Assembly: GCF_036898095.1 (NCBI RefSeq)
Contig: NC_090750.1
Span: 90,047,786-90,111,785, forward strand
Direction: 5' to 3'
DNA: 64,000 nucleotides
Source: Palaemon carinicauda
Taxonomy: Eukaryota > Arthropoda > Malacostraca > Decapoda > Palaemonidae
Under the pieces are notes generated by a model. That model had not been told where the DNA came from. It searched no databases and was given only the letters and a program-made list of their open reading frames with translations. Position numbers and translations under genes: made by a program. Positions 11,008 through 26,000 of this stretch are shown in pieces (within the stretch, counting starts at the first letter, position 1; each line of letters opens with the position of its first letter).

Positions 11008-14000
11008 TTACAAAGTGCGTGGTTCAACATTTTGAACTGCTGCCGAGTCATTCAAGCAAACCCATTCACCTTCCAGAGTCTCCTTCCATAAGCTAACCTG
11101 GATAAAAAAAAGAGAGAAGGAACAGATTAAGCAAAAACTCTAATACAAACACACGTCCATGACGTGTTTTCTTTTACTGAAAATGTAACAAACCCGAGTC
11201 CTTTACCTAAGACTCTGCTTGTATTTGTGTAAAAACAACTAGATATTCATTTGTTTATACACATTTTCAGAACTCAATATGTCATGAATTAGATTGGGTT
11301 AAGATAAATTGGAAAATGGGGAAAATGATGTTCAGAAATATGTTACTCTCTTGATTTCAAGTCTAGTTCAGCTCATGGTTTTAGAGCGAACATTACATTA
11401 TTAATTGTTTTAATCACTTCTTTTTATCAATATTGGTATATAAAGAGTAATGATTCCCTTACACCAAATCACTGTACTAAGTACAAAACCATTTTCCTAT
11501 ATATCTTTACTTCAAATACCTTCCTGATTTTTCATTCTAAAAATTACAGTAAGTTAAATAAAATAGAGTACTGTATTATAAATAATTTACAGTATATATC
11601 ACATTTACAATCTATGATAATCAAGGCTATTCCAGAACACTTTTATCTTAATGCGCATTCTGTTCCTAAACCATCGTATTTGTGAGAATAAAATATTAAA
11701 ATGGATTTGTTTTGATCAAAAAGTTTCTTATTTGCTTACAAAAAATATTGTACAGCTAACACCAAAAATCCACAGGAAATTTCAACAGTATGTACTGTAT
11801 TTCATTACAGTATAGTAAGAAAATAAAAAGCCTACACCAAGAATGATGTGGCTTCCAGCCATATAACAGTGCAAATTGGCTGCTAGCCATCTGATGATGC
11901 AACCGTTTGTTAGCTCATGCATACACTGCTAAAGCAGAATTGAAAATTTGTGCGCCTAGCATTAGAGGCATAATCCAACTAGCAAAATTATTTATATGAC
12001 ACAGAACAATTGCTCGTTGGTACTTGGTCCAGATCAGAGGAATATTGTTCGTAATACTGTACTAAGTATGCAGTTAATTGTAATAGTCAGGCCTCCTCTA
12101 TCATGAGGCTCAATACTACACTGTATTCTAGAAGTTTTATTTCAGCTGTGCCCCCTGTGGCCGCGGGGCCATAAAAACAATTAGAATAGCGCCAACTTAT
12201 CCCTGCGTGTCGTAAGAGGCGACTAAAAGGGACGGGACGAGGGGGCTGGGAACCCCCTCTCCTGTATTATAATCCTGTGAGACATCAAAGAAGTGGAGAT
12301 GGGGGGAGAGCGACTGGTCCCTGCACTCTAGTTTTGGGGTGTTAGAATGTGTGTGGATGTAAAAGATGTGAGATTGGAAGTACGTTTAGGAATAGAAGGA
12401 TGGATATATTGGCTTTGTGTGAGAAAGATTAAAGGGAAAGGTGAAGTGATGTTTGGTGAAATGTCTGGTAGAGTTTCTGGGATTGAAAGGGGAAGAGCAA
12501 GAGAAGGTGTGGCTTTATTGATGAGTGAATGGATGACAGGTAAAGTAGTGGAATGGAAGGAGATATCATCTAGGTTAATGTGGGTAAGGGTTAGGTTGGG
12601 TAGGGAATGTTGGGCTTTTGTCAGTGCGTATGGACCAGGTTGTGAGAAAAGTGAAGAAGAGCGGAATGAGTTCAGGAATGAATTAACTAGGTGTGTAGAA
12701 GGACGGGGCAGAAGGAATTATGTAGTAGTCATGGGTGACTTAAATGCTAGAGTGGGCGCTGGAGAGGTAGAAGGTGTCATTGGGAAGTATGGCGTACCAG
12801 GTGAAAATGAGAGTGGTGAGAGACTGGTAGATATGTGCTGAGCAAGAGATGGTGATAAGTTCTAGCTTTTTCAAAAAGAAAGATAAAAACAAGTATACAA
12901 GGGTAAGAGTGGCAAATGGAAGAGTGGTAGAAAGGGCATTAATGGATTGTGTGTTAATAACTAAAAGAATGTTTGGAAGATTGAAAGACGTGCACGTGTT
13001 TAGGGGTATGGTTAACGGTATGTCTGATCAGTTTTTGATGGAAGGAAAATTAGTTGTAGCAAAAGAGTGGGAGAATAGAGTAGGTGGATGTAAAAGGGAG
13101 CTAGTGAGGGTTGAAGAGCTAATAAAACTGGGGGAAAAAAGTAAATATCAGGAAAGGTTGAAAATGGCATATGACGAAGTGAAAGTAAGAGAAACTGGTA
13201 ATTTAGAGGGGGAGTGGAAGTTAGTAAAAGAAAATTTTGTTGGGATTGCAAGTGATGTGTGTGGCAAGAAGTTTGTTGGAGGCAGCATGAGGAGGGGCAG
13301 TGAATGGTGGAATGAAGGAGTGAAGGTAAAAGTGGAAGAGAAAAAGAGGGCTTTTGAAGAATGGCTGCAGAGTAATAGTGTAGAGAAGTATGAAAGATAT
13401 AGAGAGAAATATGTGGAAGTAAAGCGCAAGGTAAGTGAGGCAAAGAGGGCAGCTGACCTGAGGTGGGGTTAGGCATTGGGTCATTCATATGAAGAGAATA
13501 AGAAGTAGTTTTGGAAAGAAGTGAAGAGAGTAAGGAAGGCTGGTTCAAGAATTGAAGAGACAGTGAAAGATGGAAATGGAAGGTTGTTAAAAGGAGAGGA
13601 GGCAAGGAAAAGGTGGGCGGAATATTTTGAAAGTTTACTGAATGTTGAAGATAATAGAGAGGCAGATATAATTACTGTTGTAGGTGTTGAGGTGCCGGTG
13701 ATGGGAGATGAGAATGAGAGAGAGATTACAAGAGAGGAAGTGAGGAGAGCACTAGATGAAACGAGAGTAGGAAAAGCATCTGGTATGGATGGTGTGAGTG
13801 CTGAGATGTTGAAGGAAGGGGGTGTGACTGTACTTGAATGGTTGGCGAGATTGTTTAATATGTGTTTTGTGTTGTCAATGGTACCAGTAGATTGGGTTTG
13901 TGCGTGTATTGTACCACTATATAAGGGTAAGGGAGATGTGCATGAATGTTGTAATTCAAGGGGTATTAGTTTGTTGAGTGTGGTGGAAAAAGTGTATGGT

Positions 14001-17000
14001 AGAGTACTGATTAATAGGATTAAGGATAAAACAGAGAATGCAATCTTAGAAGAACAGGGTGGTTTTAGAAGAGGTAGGGGTTGTATGAATCAGATTTTTA
14101 GTTAGCCAGATATGCGAGAAATATTTAGCAAAAGGTAAGGTGGTGTATGTTGCGTATATGGATCTGGAGAAAGCGTATAACAGAGTTGATAGGGAAGCAA
14201 TATGGAATGTGATGAGGTTATATGGAGTTGGTGGAAGGTTGTTGCAAGCAGTGAAAAGTTTCTACAAAGGTAATAAAGCATGTGTTAGGATAGGAAATGA
14301 AGTGAGCGATTGGTTTCCGGTGAGAGTGGGACTGAGACAGGGATGTGTGATGTCACCGTGGTTGTTTAACTTGTATGTTGATGGAGTGGTGAGAGAGGTG
14401 AATGCTCGAGTGCTTGGACGAGGATTGAAACTGGTAGACGAGAATGACCATGTATGGGAGGTAAATCAGTTGTTGTTTGCGGATGATACTGTACTGGTTG
14501 CAGATGCGGAAGAGAAGCTTGGCCAATTAGTGACAGTATTTGGAAGGGTGTGTGAGAGAAGGAAGTTGAGAGTTAATGTGGGTAAGAGTAAGGTTATGAG
14601 ATGTACGAGAAGGGAAGTGGTGCAAGGTTGAATGTCATGTTGAATGGAGAGTTACTTGAGGAGATGTATCAGTTTAAGTACTTGGAGTTTGTTGTTGCAG
14701 CAAATGGTGGAATGGAAGCAGAAGTACATCAGAGAGTGAATGAAGGATGCAAAGTGTTGGGGGCAGTTAAGAGAGTAGTAAAAAATGGCAGTCTGCTAAA
14801 GGAGGAGATGAATGCAAGAGTTGATGGGAGAGGTACACGAGGAAGGCCAAGGTTTGGGTAGATGGATGGAGTGAAGGAAGCTCTGTGTGATAGGAGGATA
14901 GATGTGAGAGAGGCAAGAGAGCGTGCTAGAAATAGGAATGAATGGCGAGCGATTGTGACCCAGTTCCGGTAGGCTCTGCTGCTTCCTCCGGTGCCTTGGA
15001 AGACCGCAGAGGTAGGAGCAGTAAGGGATTCAGCATTATGAAGCTTCACCTGTGGTGGATAACGGGGAAGGGTGGGCTGTGGCACCCCTAGCAGTACCAG
15101 CCGAACTCGGTTGAGTCCCTTGTCAGGCTGGGAGGAACGTAGAGAGGAGAGGTCCCCTTTTCTGTTTCATTTGTTTGATGTCGGCTAACCCCCAAATGGG
15201 GGGAAGTGCCTTGGTATATGTATATATGTATGATGTGACTAAGTTGTGGAATGATCTTCCTTATCAGGTAGTTGAATTGGTAGAAGAAAAGTTCTAACTT
15301 GCAGCAATTTTTTTTTATGTTGAACAGGCTGATGTAAGTCTTTTTATAGTTTAAATATGAAAGATGTTTTTATGTTGTTACTCTTTTTATAGTTTAAATA
15401 TGAAAGATTTTTTAATGTCACTGTTCTTATATTTTATCTTAATTGTTCATTGCTTCTCATAGTTTATTTCCTTTACTTACTGGGCTAAATTAGAACAGCT
15501 TGGCAAAACATTAGGTGAGGTTAGGCTAGGCCCCTGATGCTCACTACATTAGTGCCTGAAATCTCAAACTGTATGAGTGAAGTACATTTTCCATATATAC
15601 AGATGATTGAGATTCAAGATCCAAACATCCAACTGTTCACAACTTCATTGAACACCAATGTCTCCATCACCATCCAAATCAACTACCCTAGCCTAATTTG
15701 AACTCTCAACCTGATTTAGACTATCCTGACATAACCTTCCATAGCATTACTTATCAGGCAATTTAGAACATTCTGAACATAAACATCTTAACTCATCTAA
15801 CAGTAACCTATCAAAAGAACACTTAGAATACAGATGTATCTTGAAACCAGAAGAGATATCAGCAGTTGTTTGAACCATATCACAAAGATAAACCATTATG
15901 CTTATGAATGGTGATCAGTTGAAATGAGTGTGGAGAGAACATGTTATGGGGTTGAAGACAATGCCAAATATGGAACTAACGCACGACCAGATTGGTTATC
16001 ATGGACCATCACAAATGGGATTCACAACCATTATATCCTGGGGGCAGGGGTGGTTGAGTAATTGGAGAGAGGGAGAATAGGAACACCATTCTTCTACTAG
16101 AGGGGCACTCAGTAGAGTGCAGACTTCCACCGCGGCAGCTTATTTCTCGATCTTTGACCTTTACATGTATCAATCGGCGTGGATTTTCATATACCTAAAT
16201 ATGAACCAAGTTTGAAGTCTCCGTGACAACAATGTCCAAACTTATGGTTGGTTACGTGAATTGGACAATTTGCTTGACCGTGATCTTGAACTTTTACCTT
16301 GATCTTCTAAAATTTTATCATTTCCTGCTTTTTACATAATGATTAATCCCTGCAAGTTTCATTACTCTACGGTTAAAATTGTGGCCAGGAAACTTCACAA
16401 AAACACACAAAACAGGGACAAAACATATATAACCTCTTTATAACTTTATTGGCGGAGGTAATGATAGTTATTGATAGGGAAGTGGTCTGCTGAGAGATTA
16501 AGTTGAACTGCCAGGTAGGATTCACTGAAACAATGCCAAGGTCATGTATTACAAATGATCTTGATTACCATAATTATTGTAGATTGGATTGAATAACAAA
16601 ATACAGGCCAAAGGCCAGGACCTGAGGGCGGCGAGACCATTCAAGGCAGCCATCAATACAACAAATTGTAAAATAATTTGGGTATATTTTTCCTAGCTAC
16701 ACAAACCCAAGTCATTTAAATGTACTGATGCTTCCCCTGAGGATTTATGCTCTACATAATGGCTTCACACAATTAAAAAGAGATGGTACTCTTGAAATTT
16801 TCTTTTCGGAGTGGCCTGTGTTCACAAGTAAGTTTGGAATTTCAGATGTAAAACAGGCTGTTCTCTTTAAATACTTTCTGACTGCTCTTAAGAGACAGAG
16901 TAAAAGAGTACATGGATCATCAGTCACTCTTTGAGAGATAATCTTGTGAGCCAAATCTATGTGACACAAGGTAGGGCAGACCATGTCAAGGCAGTCATCA

Positions 17001-20000
17001 ATATATAAATATCAAAAATGTAAAATAGGATTAAAATGACAGATTCTAAAGTAGAAAAACCATATATAATGAAATCATTATCAATTAATACCAATAATTA
17101 TTTTCAACAGAACCTCCACTAAACTCACCTTGTTGTCACCACCTGACACTGCTAGAATGTTTCCGGTAACAGACCAGCTGACATGCCAGATGACATCATC
17201 AAATGTATTCAGCTCTCTGTGGTGCCATACCCCTGTTGCACTATCGTTTACCCATATTATAACTCGTCTATCCTGAAAGAGAGATGAAATCTCTTCAAAA
17301 CATTGGAACCCTGACTCATGTCAAAAATAAATTCAAAATTTTCCTGATTATTTTTGGCACTTAAAATACAGTACTTAAAAAAATAGAAATACTGCAAATA
17401 CACCAACCTGGGAACATGATGCAATAACAGAACGAGGAAGACCAATGGAAGGCGCCCAGGCAACATCACGCACCCAATCGGAATGACCCTCCAACTTGAA
17501 TTCTTCAACCCATTCCCCAGATGCTTCTAGTCGCCAGACCTTGACATACGTGTCGCATCCGCCAGTTACGAGACGCTGGACGGGACCCCCAGGTCTGTTG
17601 GTGGACCCATCAGCTGATCCTGAGGCTATTGCAGGGGCCCAGCTGACAGCATTGCAGCCAATCTAAAGGAATAAATTAAATTAATTCTTTTTGAATCAGA
17701 AGATACCATTAGAGATCAACCAGGTAGAAAGAGAAATTGGAGTTTTCAGGCCTCTGCCAATGATGATTGCCAACATTTTACTCAAGTCTACGGTCAAAGA
17801 TTTCCCTCTTTCATATGTTGACCGTGAATTAATCTACTGTATAATTAAAATCCTGGATCTTGATGGTGATCAGGATCAGCGATGAAATCTAATCACTTCT
17901 AGGTTAGCCCATTTCTGACCTATCCTGAAATTTTAATCAAAGTTCACCCATAACTTTTTGAGTTAGGCAGGTAACAAACATGCAACGGTGAAAACATAAC
18001 CTTTTTAGCAAAGGTAACTGTGGATTTCTTCACATATGACGGACAATTATAATTCTTTACTTTAAACACCAGTAGAACATTGTATGAGAATAAAGAGAAT
18101 ATCAGATATTTAAGAAGATACAGCAACTTACCGAATGAGCATTAGTGATCTTTTTGGATTCCCACGTGTCAGAAACGTATGACAACACTGAAACAGAGCC
18201 ATCAGAAGATGCACAAGCCAAAATCATTCCGAACTCGTGTGGCGCCCAACATACACTATTCACTGGAATTAAAGATTATTTTATTTGTTAAAAATGCTAA
18301 AATATTGCTGGCATGTTCAACATAAAAGAAAGTGAATTCCTTCAAGAGGTCATTGACCATGGTACTCGCTGAGTCACAGACAAGCTGCTCTTCCAATACA
18401 GTGACTAGACTCCTAAATAAAAATTTGAAATCAAATTGTAGCCTAACCCTGGCTCCTTTGGCTCTATTTCAAACAAAGCTGAATCTAGAATACGAGGAGA
18501 TATTTCTAATCTGACAAACTATGTCCTGTTATTCTTGAGATGATTTCCAACATGTATAATGATTACCATACGCTTTCATTTCTCAGCAACTATGATTTTG
18601 AAAATATCAGGGTCAAATGACAGTTATTTATTTTATACAGGCTTCAAAACAACCCATTTCAAACAAATTTGCAATGCTACATTTTCTCTCTTAAGGTGTA
18701 TGAGAGGTAGATGAAGAATAAGTTACACAACGGCAAGTCTAATGGCCCATACTTCTCTCAAGTCCTTTGTTTTCATTTTTAAGGTACTCCACAGCATTTT
18801 GGACATTGGTGCTTGTGATCCATACATGACACATAGGAACTTCATAGGATTTTTTTCCAAGACATAATACGGTAAGTAACTATTTCCCAATAAAATTATT
18901 AGATGTTTTCTGCACTCTCACAACTTCCACAACTCAATGTATTAATCTTAACAGTGTTTGCTTGGTTTTTTTTTTTTAGAAGTGCTGATGGCAAGCATAT
19001 TAATCTCATAGCTTTTGGAGATGAAATCAAAACTTTATCCACACAGAAGTATGCTGTAGAAAGGTACCCTCTTCCCCATGTAGATACCTCATTTTTCTGA
19101 GGTTAATCAGATTGGGATGAAAGGAACAAATGTCTCACTCTAGCCCTGCACACCAAACTTAACCAAGAATTATGATGAGTGAAATGACAATGGGGAGAAA
19201 GGGTTCCCTGACTCACCCGGACAGTGCTAGGTGAGGTGGTTATAAGTTTCTATATTTCACCGTTATTATTTTTTGTGCTTCACCCGCAAGTCAAAGAACT
19301 TAGGCTACTCTGCTTTGCATAGATTTAACTCAGGTTGAGTATGAGGGGAGGGGATGAAGTCCATAATAATAATATAGCTTTGGTATGACCTGCCAACTTA
19401 CAACACTAAGTTAAGGTAGGGAAGGTTAAAAAAGTCCTGTAATTGGCCCTGTCACATTTTTGTTTAATTTTGAGTTTTGAGATTAATGATGATTACAGAC
19501 ATGAATCCAGTATATTACTGACTGCTTATCTAGTGATTTATCTATTCTACATCATTCTTGGTTGGCTTTTCAATTTACTCTTTCAGTTTTATCACCACCC
19601 TACAGACCAGTTCCAACTGGGGTCATCCCAGACTTTAAAGAAACAGAGGCCAGGGATACACAAAACAGAGTGGTTCACACCAACAAAACTGGTTATAAAT
19701 ACTTAAAATACTATTTGAATTTTCAGGAAAATATATATAGTTAACTCTGGGGGACCTATTTAGAACCAATCCTGACACCAGAACATGGTTTGAACAAACA
19801 AGATTCTACAAAAGATACATCTCTGAATCCGTTATTTTGAAGGAGACCTATTAATGATCTAACATTCTCAGAATACCTTAATCCATTCTTCCACCATCAA
19901 AGGTTCTTGGTTTGCGACTAAATTACTTTATAATGCTTTATTGAAGTAATCAGAAATTTCTTCTAAAATAAGTTAGAATTACTTCAATATAAAATTTCTC

Positions 20001-23000
20001 CTACCTGTCAGCTGAATACAATTTAAATACCCTGAATGATACTATCATTCCTAAGTTGTTACTCCCCTCATCAGGAAAAAGCGAACAAATAATGAGCTAT
20101 AGAGTAATCATAATTACACAAATAATAAGCTAAACTAAAAGTCCCTTTACGACTAAAAATTACAAGAATGACTGAACTTTGATAACCCCTTTAAATTAAA
20201 CATAAATCTCATCTCACCTGAAGAGTCATGATTAGCATATTCGTAGATTTTTTTCCATTTGTGACCATCTTCTTGCCATATGATAACCTTCCGGTCATAG
20301 CTGCATGATGCCAAAATGTTCCCGAAGACTGGGTGTGCCCATGCAACTTGCCATACCTAAAATGAAGTAAAAAGTACCTCTCAATCTACATTCCGTGTAC
20401 TGTACCACTCAATTTCAATTTGATTATCCATAACTTTACAAGCAACAAAAACTTTACAGGATAAATTCCCGACACTATTAACACAATAAATATGACAAAT
20501 TTGGAAGTACTGTACATGTAATTTGTATTTTTCCTTGAATATAAAAACCCCGAGTCCTTTGCATAGGAGAATGATAACAGAGTACCTAGAATATGGCAAT
20601 TAAAAATCATTAACGAGGAGCTTGAACTCTTAACAACCTTGGCGCTTCGAATTCCAGTTTTTCCAGAGCAAGACGAAGAAGGTGGCAAAAGGGTTCGGTC
20701 AATTACCTCCCTTAGCATGGAAGAAAGTGTTCCACGAACCTCTTCTTTTCCTCTTCACAGGGGTGACAAAAGATGTTGCAGAGTTGCAGGAGTATTTGCA
20801 AACCACAAGAGTAACCAAACAAGATCATTGGTTTCTTCTTCCATATACGCAATCAGGAAGACAGCGCACTAAGAATCACACGTTGATTGATTCCAGTCCC
20901 TGAACAGTGATGCTGGGTATGAAGGAGGATGAGATTTGCCTTAGTTTCCCAAAAAGGGCAAAATAAAGGGGAAACTATACCGCCTGTTGACTTGTCCCGC
21001 CAATACCCATGTAATGAAGGTGACTGTCCTAAGGGTGAGGCTCTGTATGTCGTCAACTTCAAGTCCACACAGGGGCCTCTTAAGGGAACTGAAGACCTTG
21101 AAGATACAGTCTAGTCCAAGCTACATATAAGTAAGAATCACTTTAGTGATGATAATACTATCTGCCTCATGGCTAATCGATAGCCCTACATTGCGGGCTC
21201 CGAGACGGAGGCAATATTCCAAATATGGCCTCTGGCCCAGCGAAAACCTTTCGTGGCTGGCTCTGAACTATGTCTTCCCCTCCACGGAAGATAACAGTTC
21301 ATACCAGAGGGAATGGTTACTGTACTCCGAGAAAACATCTCTCTTCTATGTTGCAGAGGACAAAAGAATCCTTGGTACGGTATACCGAAGTGGTAAACCT
21401 GAGGAAATCAGGCTTCTCATACGACAAATCTGCGCCTCGTTTCCCTTCGTGATGAGAAGTCCAAGATTCTCTCCACAATGGGACGCTGAAAGAATACCAC
21501 CGTTTTGTAAAATATCTGGTCGCATTGTAGGCTCAATCGGTCAGAAGAGGAGTAGATCTCTCAGAGTACTCAACAGAACAGTAGGTGTGGATCATTTTAA
21601 CCTCATGCCATTCCGGCCTATGAACGTCCTGTAAACTGTAAACAGTAAACAGTTATTAGCACACAGGAAAGAAAAAGAATTATACAGTAAAGTCAAAATA
21701 TTCCATCCAGTGGAAAAATGTCTGTGCTCACTGATGGCTGAATTCAAAGTGAGTGCTCAGTGAGCAAGCAGGGGGGTGGGGCTTTCGCACTCCCAACCAG
21801 TAACTACCCACCACCTGTTTACACCTCGTTATAAAAGTTTAACTGCAACTTTGGTTTGTATTTGTGTAGGAACAAAATAAAAACATTGTTTTTGCTTTTC
21901 TATACCATTATAAATTTTTCTAAGTTCATATCTTTAAATCTCACTTAGTAACAAAGGCCTTAGAATAACCTTCCTTCATACTACATAGTTTCAAATTTCA
22001 ACAATTTGTTTCGTCAATTTCAAATTATCAGTCTAAAATGACAAAAAATTCTGTTAATGCTTACCGGTCCTTCATGTTCTCTGAGATCCGCAATCAATGT
22101 ATGCGCTGTACCCTTAACTTCAAAGATTTTGACAGAGCGGTCAGAAGAACAGGTAGCTAGTCGGGTTCCATAATAATCCATTTGGGCATCATGAATCATG
22201 TCATCATGGCCAGTTACTACATTGCTTATAACAGACACCTGGTAACAAAGAAATGCATAAACAGTACGTTAGATACAGTAAATGCAGATAAACAACAGAT
22301 CCTTAAAAATTATCCACTATAATTAAAGGTTAACATTTGTTATTTCTAGCTTACCGGTAATTCTATTTCACATCACAGTACTGTACATATGCCATACATA
22401 GTAAACATTAAAAGCTATTTGCCTCGTAAAAGGTATATTTTAATTATTTTTACTAATATTCAACTGAGCATATATTCATATATAACATCAAAAACACAAT
22501 AACTTTAGATACTGCAAGGCTAAAGGGGTCCATACACGTTCAAAAAAATGCGTCGAGATTTTGCATCAAAATTTTGACAATTTTTTTTAACGTGTATTTT
22601 AAGCTTTACACCAGAAAACTAATCCATAAATAATAATCATTGTAAGTCCTATCAGCATAGAATAGCCAGACCTCAGGCTTTAAGCCATAGCATCTTGGTG
22701 TTTATGTCTCTACGCCAAAGTTCCATCTATATACGTTAGTTAAACCATTTCTCTGGGTAAATGTCTTTAGTTATGTTTTAAGCAGACGAAATGATTGACA
22801 GTTTGTTGCATACTGAAATATACATAAGGATATAACAGATTGGGGCACACTTTACAGTGACTAAAGTATGCCAAAAAATCCAGTACCTGTATTATTCACT
22901 ATAGCACAAGGATAGACATAACTGAACGCAAACGTATTACTTACAAAATCACTGAAAACTTCATTACATACAAAATCACTGAAAACTTCATTACATACAA

Positions 23001-26000
23001 AATCACTGAAAACTTCATTACATACAAAATCACTGAAAACTTCATTACATACAAAATCACTGAAAACTTCATTACATAACATGCTCCCTAACGAGTAGTT
23101 GCTGTTATTATCATTATCATTATTATTACTAACTAAACTACAGCCTTAGTTGTAAAAGCAGGATGCTATAAGCTCAAGGGCTCCAACAGAGAAAATAACC
23201 CAGTGAGGCAAGGAAATACAGAAAAAGAATAGAGGGCCAGAGTGTACCCTCTAGCACGAGAACTCTAACCCAAGGCAGTGGAAGACCCTGGTGCAGAGGC
23301 ACTAGCTAAGAGAACAATGGTTTGATTTTCGAGTGTCGTCCTCCTGGACGGGCTGCTTACAAAGTTATAAGATGCAAACATTAGTTCCTGTTCATTTGTT
23401 TATATGTACTTTCAATTGACTTTCGAGAGTTTTGTGCGATGACAATTGAATCTTTTTTATAATTACAAAACTATAACAATTTCCATTGGACAAAATTTTC
23501 AGGTCCTTAAATTTGTAGGATCTAAATTTTTTAATGCTATTTGTCCCAGTTGATCCAAGGATAAAATAATTGCTTAGCTAGGTATGATGTAGCTCTAAGG
23601 ATACACTAGGTTGGATACATACAGGTTTTGCTATAATCCAGTGATTAGCCATTATTTCTAATTATGATATATTGTAAAAAAAAAACAGGGTTTTTTTTTA
23701 ATTCACACCTCTTCAAAGATGTTAAACGATGGATTTTACGATCATTAATTTGGTGAATATTTTTTTCAGAAATTGCAAAACCTTACAAATAATCTTCAAC
23801 AAACAAATTTGAAAGACAATACTAGTACCATATGGTACAGTACTGTAATTCAGTGCTGACAGCCATCCTAATCTCCACCAGTGGCAAATAATTGTTAAGG
23901 ACTGTGGAATTAAGCACCCATTATTTCAGCTCTATATTATTGACATCATTCAATATAATGAGTTATTTCTTTAATTCTTTCTTTACACCTTGTTTATTGC
24001 ATAGCCCTGCCCTAACTGCAGACACAACAGGAATTTTAAAATACCAGATTATAACTTGCTAAGCTACAACCCTAGTTGGAAAAGCAGGATGCTATAAGCC
24101 TAGGGGCTCCAACAGGTTAAATAGCCCAATGAGTTAAGGAAACGAGGAAGAACAGAATTTTTAGGAAGAGTAACAACATTAACATAAATATCTCCTATAA
24201 AAACTTTAACAAAACCTGCTAAATTGTTCAACAAAAAAAAGCTCGACTAGTTTTAAGAATAAACTGCCAACAGCAGAGAGTTGCCTAATCTCCACACTGA
24301 AGCACATCTCTTGATATGAATAAAAAATATTCCAATGTACATCCGATATGCATGAATATTGTAAACTAATTTCATTCCATCGGTTACCAGATTTAAGAAT
24401 GAACTGCCTTCAGATGAGAGTAATCTCCACAATGAAGTGTATCCCATGATTTAACTAAAAGTATTCCAATGTACATCTGATATGCATGAATATTGCAAAC
24501 TAATTTTATTCCATCAGTTACCAGATAGTGGAATGATCTTCCTAATCTGCCGGTTGAATCGCTATTAGTTCAAACGTAAAGCGAATGGTTTTATGTTAAA
24601 CCAATTGACATAAGTCTCTCTTCATTGTTTATAGATAACAGATTTATTTCAACATTGTTATCAATATTACAATACTTTATATATTTACTTATTAATCCTC
24701 ATATTGACTTAATTTCTTTATTTCCTTTCCCTACTAGACTATTTTCCATGTTGGGTCCCTTGGGCTTATAGCATACTGTATTTCCAACTAAGATTGTAGC
24801 TTAACTGGGGGTAATAATAATAATAATAATTTACAGCCAATCACCCTAAACCACTACTAAGCTACAATTGAATTGACATAAGCCATTTGAAAATTTACAA
24901 TTGTATCTTAGCTTGTAATAATAATAATAATAATAATAATTTTTGGAAATGAAAAAGATATAAAAAGAATCGAATGCTTCCAAAGAATTGAAATAGGTCA
25001 ATCGATCATTGACCTGAAGAAATCTGTCAGAAATCTTGGAGTAATCATGGATGATAGACTGACAATGAATGAACATATAAATATGGTAAGAAATTGTAAC
25101 TATCATATTAGAAACATAGCATTTATTAGTGAATACTTAGATGAAAAATCTATGGCCATACTCATTAATCACCACATATTTTCAAGAATTGATTACTGCA
25201 ACTCACTGTTCTATGGCTTACCAAATTATCAGCTGAAGAAAATTCAGAGAGTACAAAACAGAGCTGCTAGATTAATAAAAGGACTACATAATAGGGAAAG
25301 AGTTACCCCTGCACTAATTAAATTACACTGGCTGCTGGTAAAAGCGAGAATTGAATACAAGCTACTCTTACTAACGTTTAAGATACTGAACCAAAATATC
25401 TAAAAGAATGCCTGAACAAACTAGAACTAGAAACAAATGTTAACATAAGACACATGAGTGACAAACACAGGCTATCTGAACCAAGAACAAATAGTAAATT
25501 TGGTGAAAGGGCTTTTAGCTACTGTGCTCCTAGACATTATAATAAACTGCCAACTGAAATGATGGACCTAAAGGGAGCAACTGAATTTAAGAAGAAACTA
25601 ACGACATTACTTTTCCCAAGATTATATGATTTGGAAGATGTTACAATCAAAGAATTGTATAAGTTATAATGAAAATGTTTCGTTAGGTTATTAATATGGA
25701 CCCGCCCGAGAAATAGTTCACTCGACTTCAGTGGAGGGTTGGATTTACACCCAAAACAAGTAAACAAGTAAGTAAGTAATTCTGTTACCGCTGAGGTCCG
25801 CCTAGCTACAAACGGCTTGACATCCAGGCCAAAATTTGAAAATTTCCCAATTCGTGTTAGCGGTTATATAACGTATTATACCTTATACTACAATATGAGG
25901 AACTTAAATTTGTGATATTATATATGTTTATATGGGTATATTTGTAACTTGGAAATATAAAATAAGCATAATGACTTGACACCGTTACCATACTAGGAGC

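Noticed and set aside
22534..22600. Short hairpin with ACACGTT...AACGTGT ends in SEC13 intron 1
   Set aside because: Only about 65 bp and a single copy here; could be a MITE relic, but evidence is too thin to list.
22940..23083. CRISPR-like array
   Set aside because: 27-bp units are directly contiguous without spacers, in an animal intron; it is a minisatellite. The same applies to 53390-53725 and 6235-6640.
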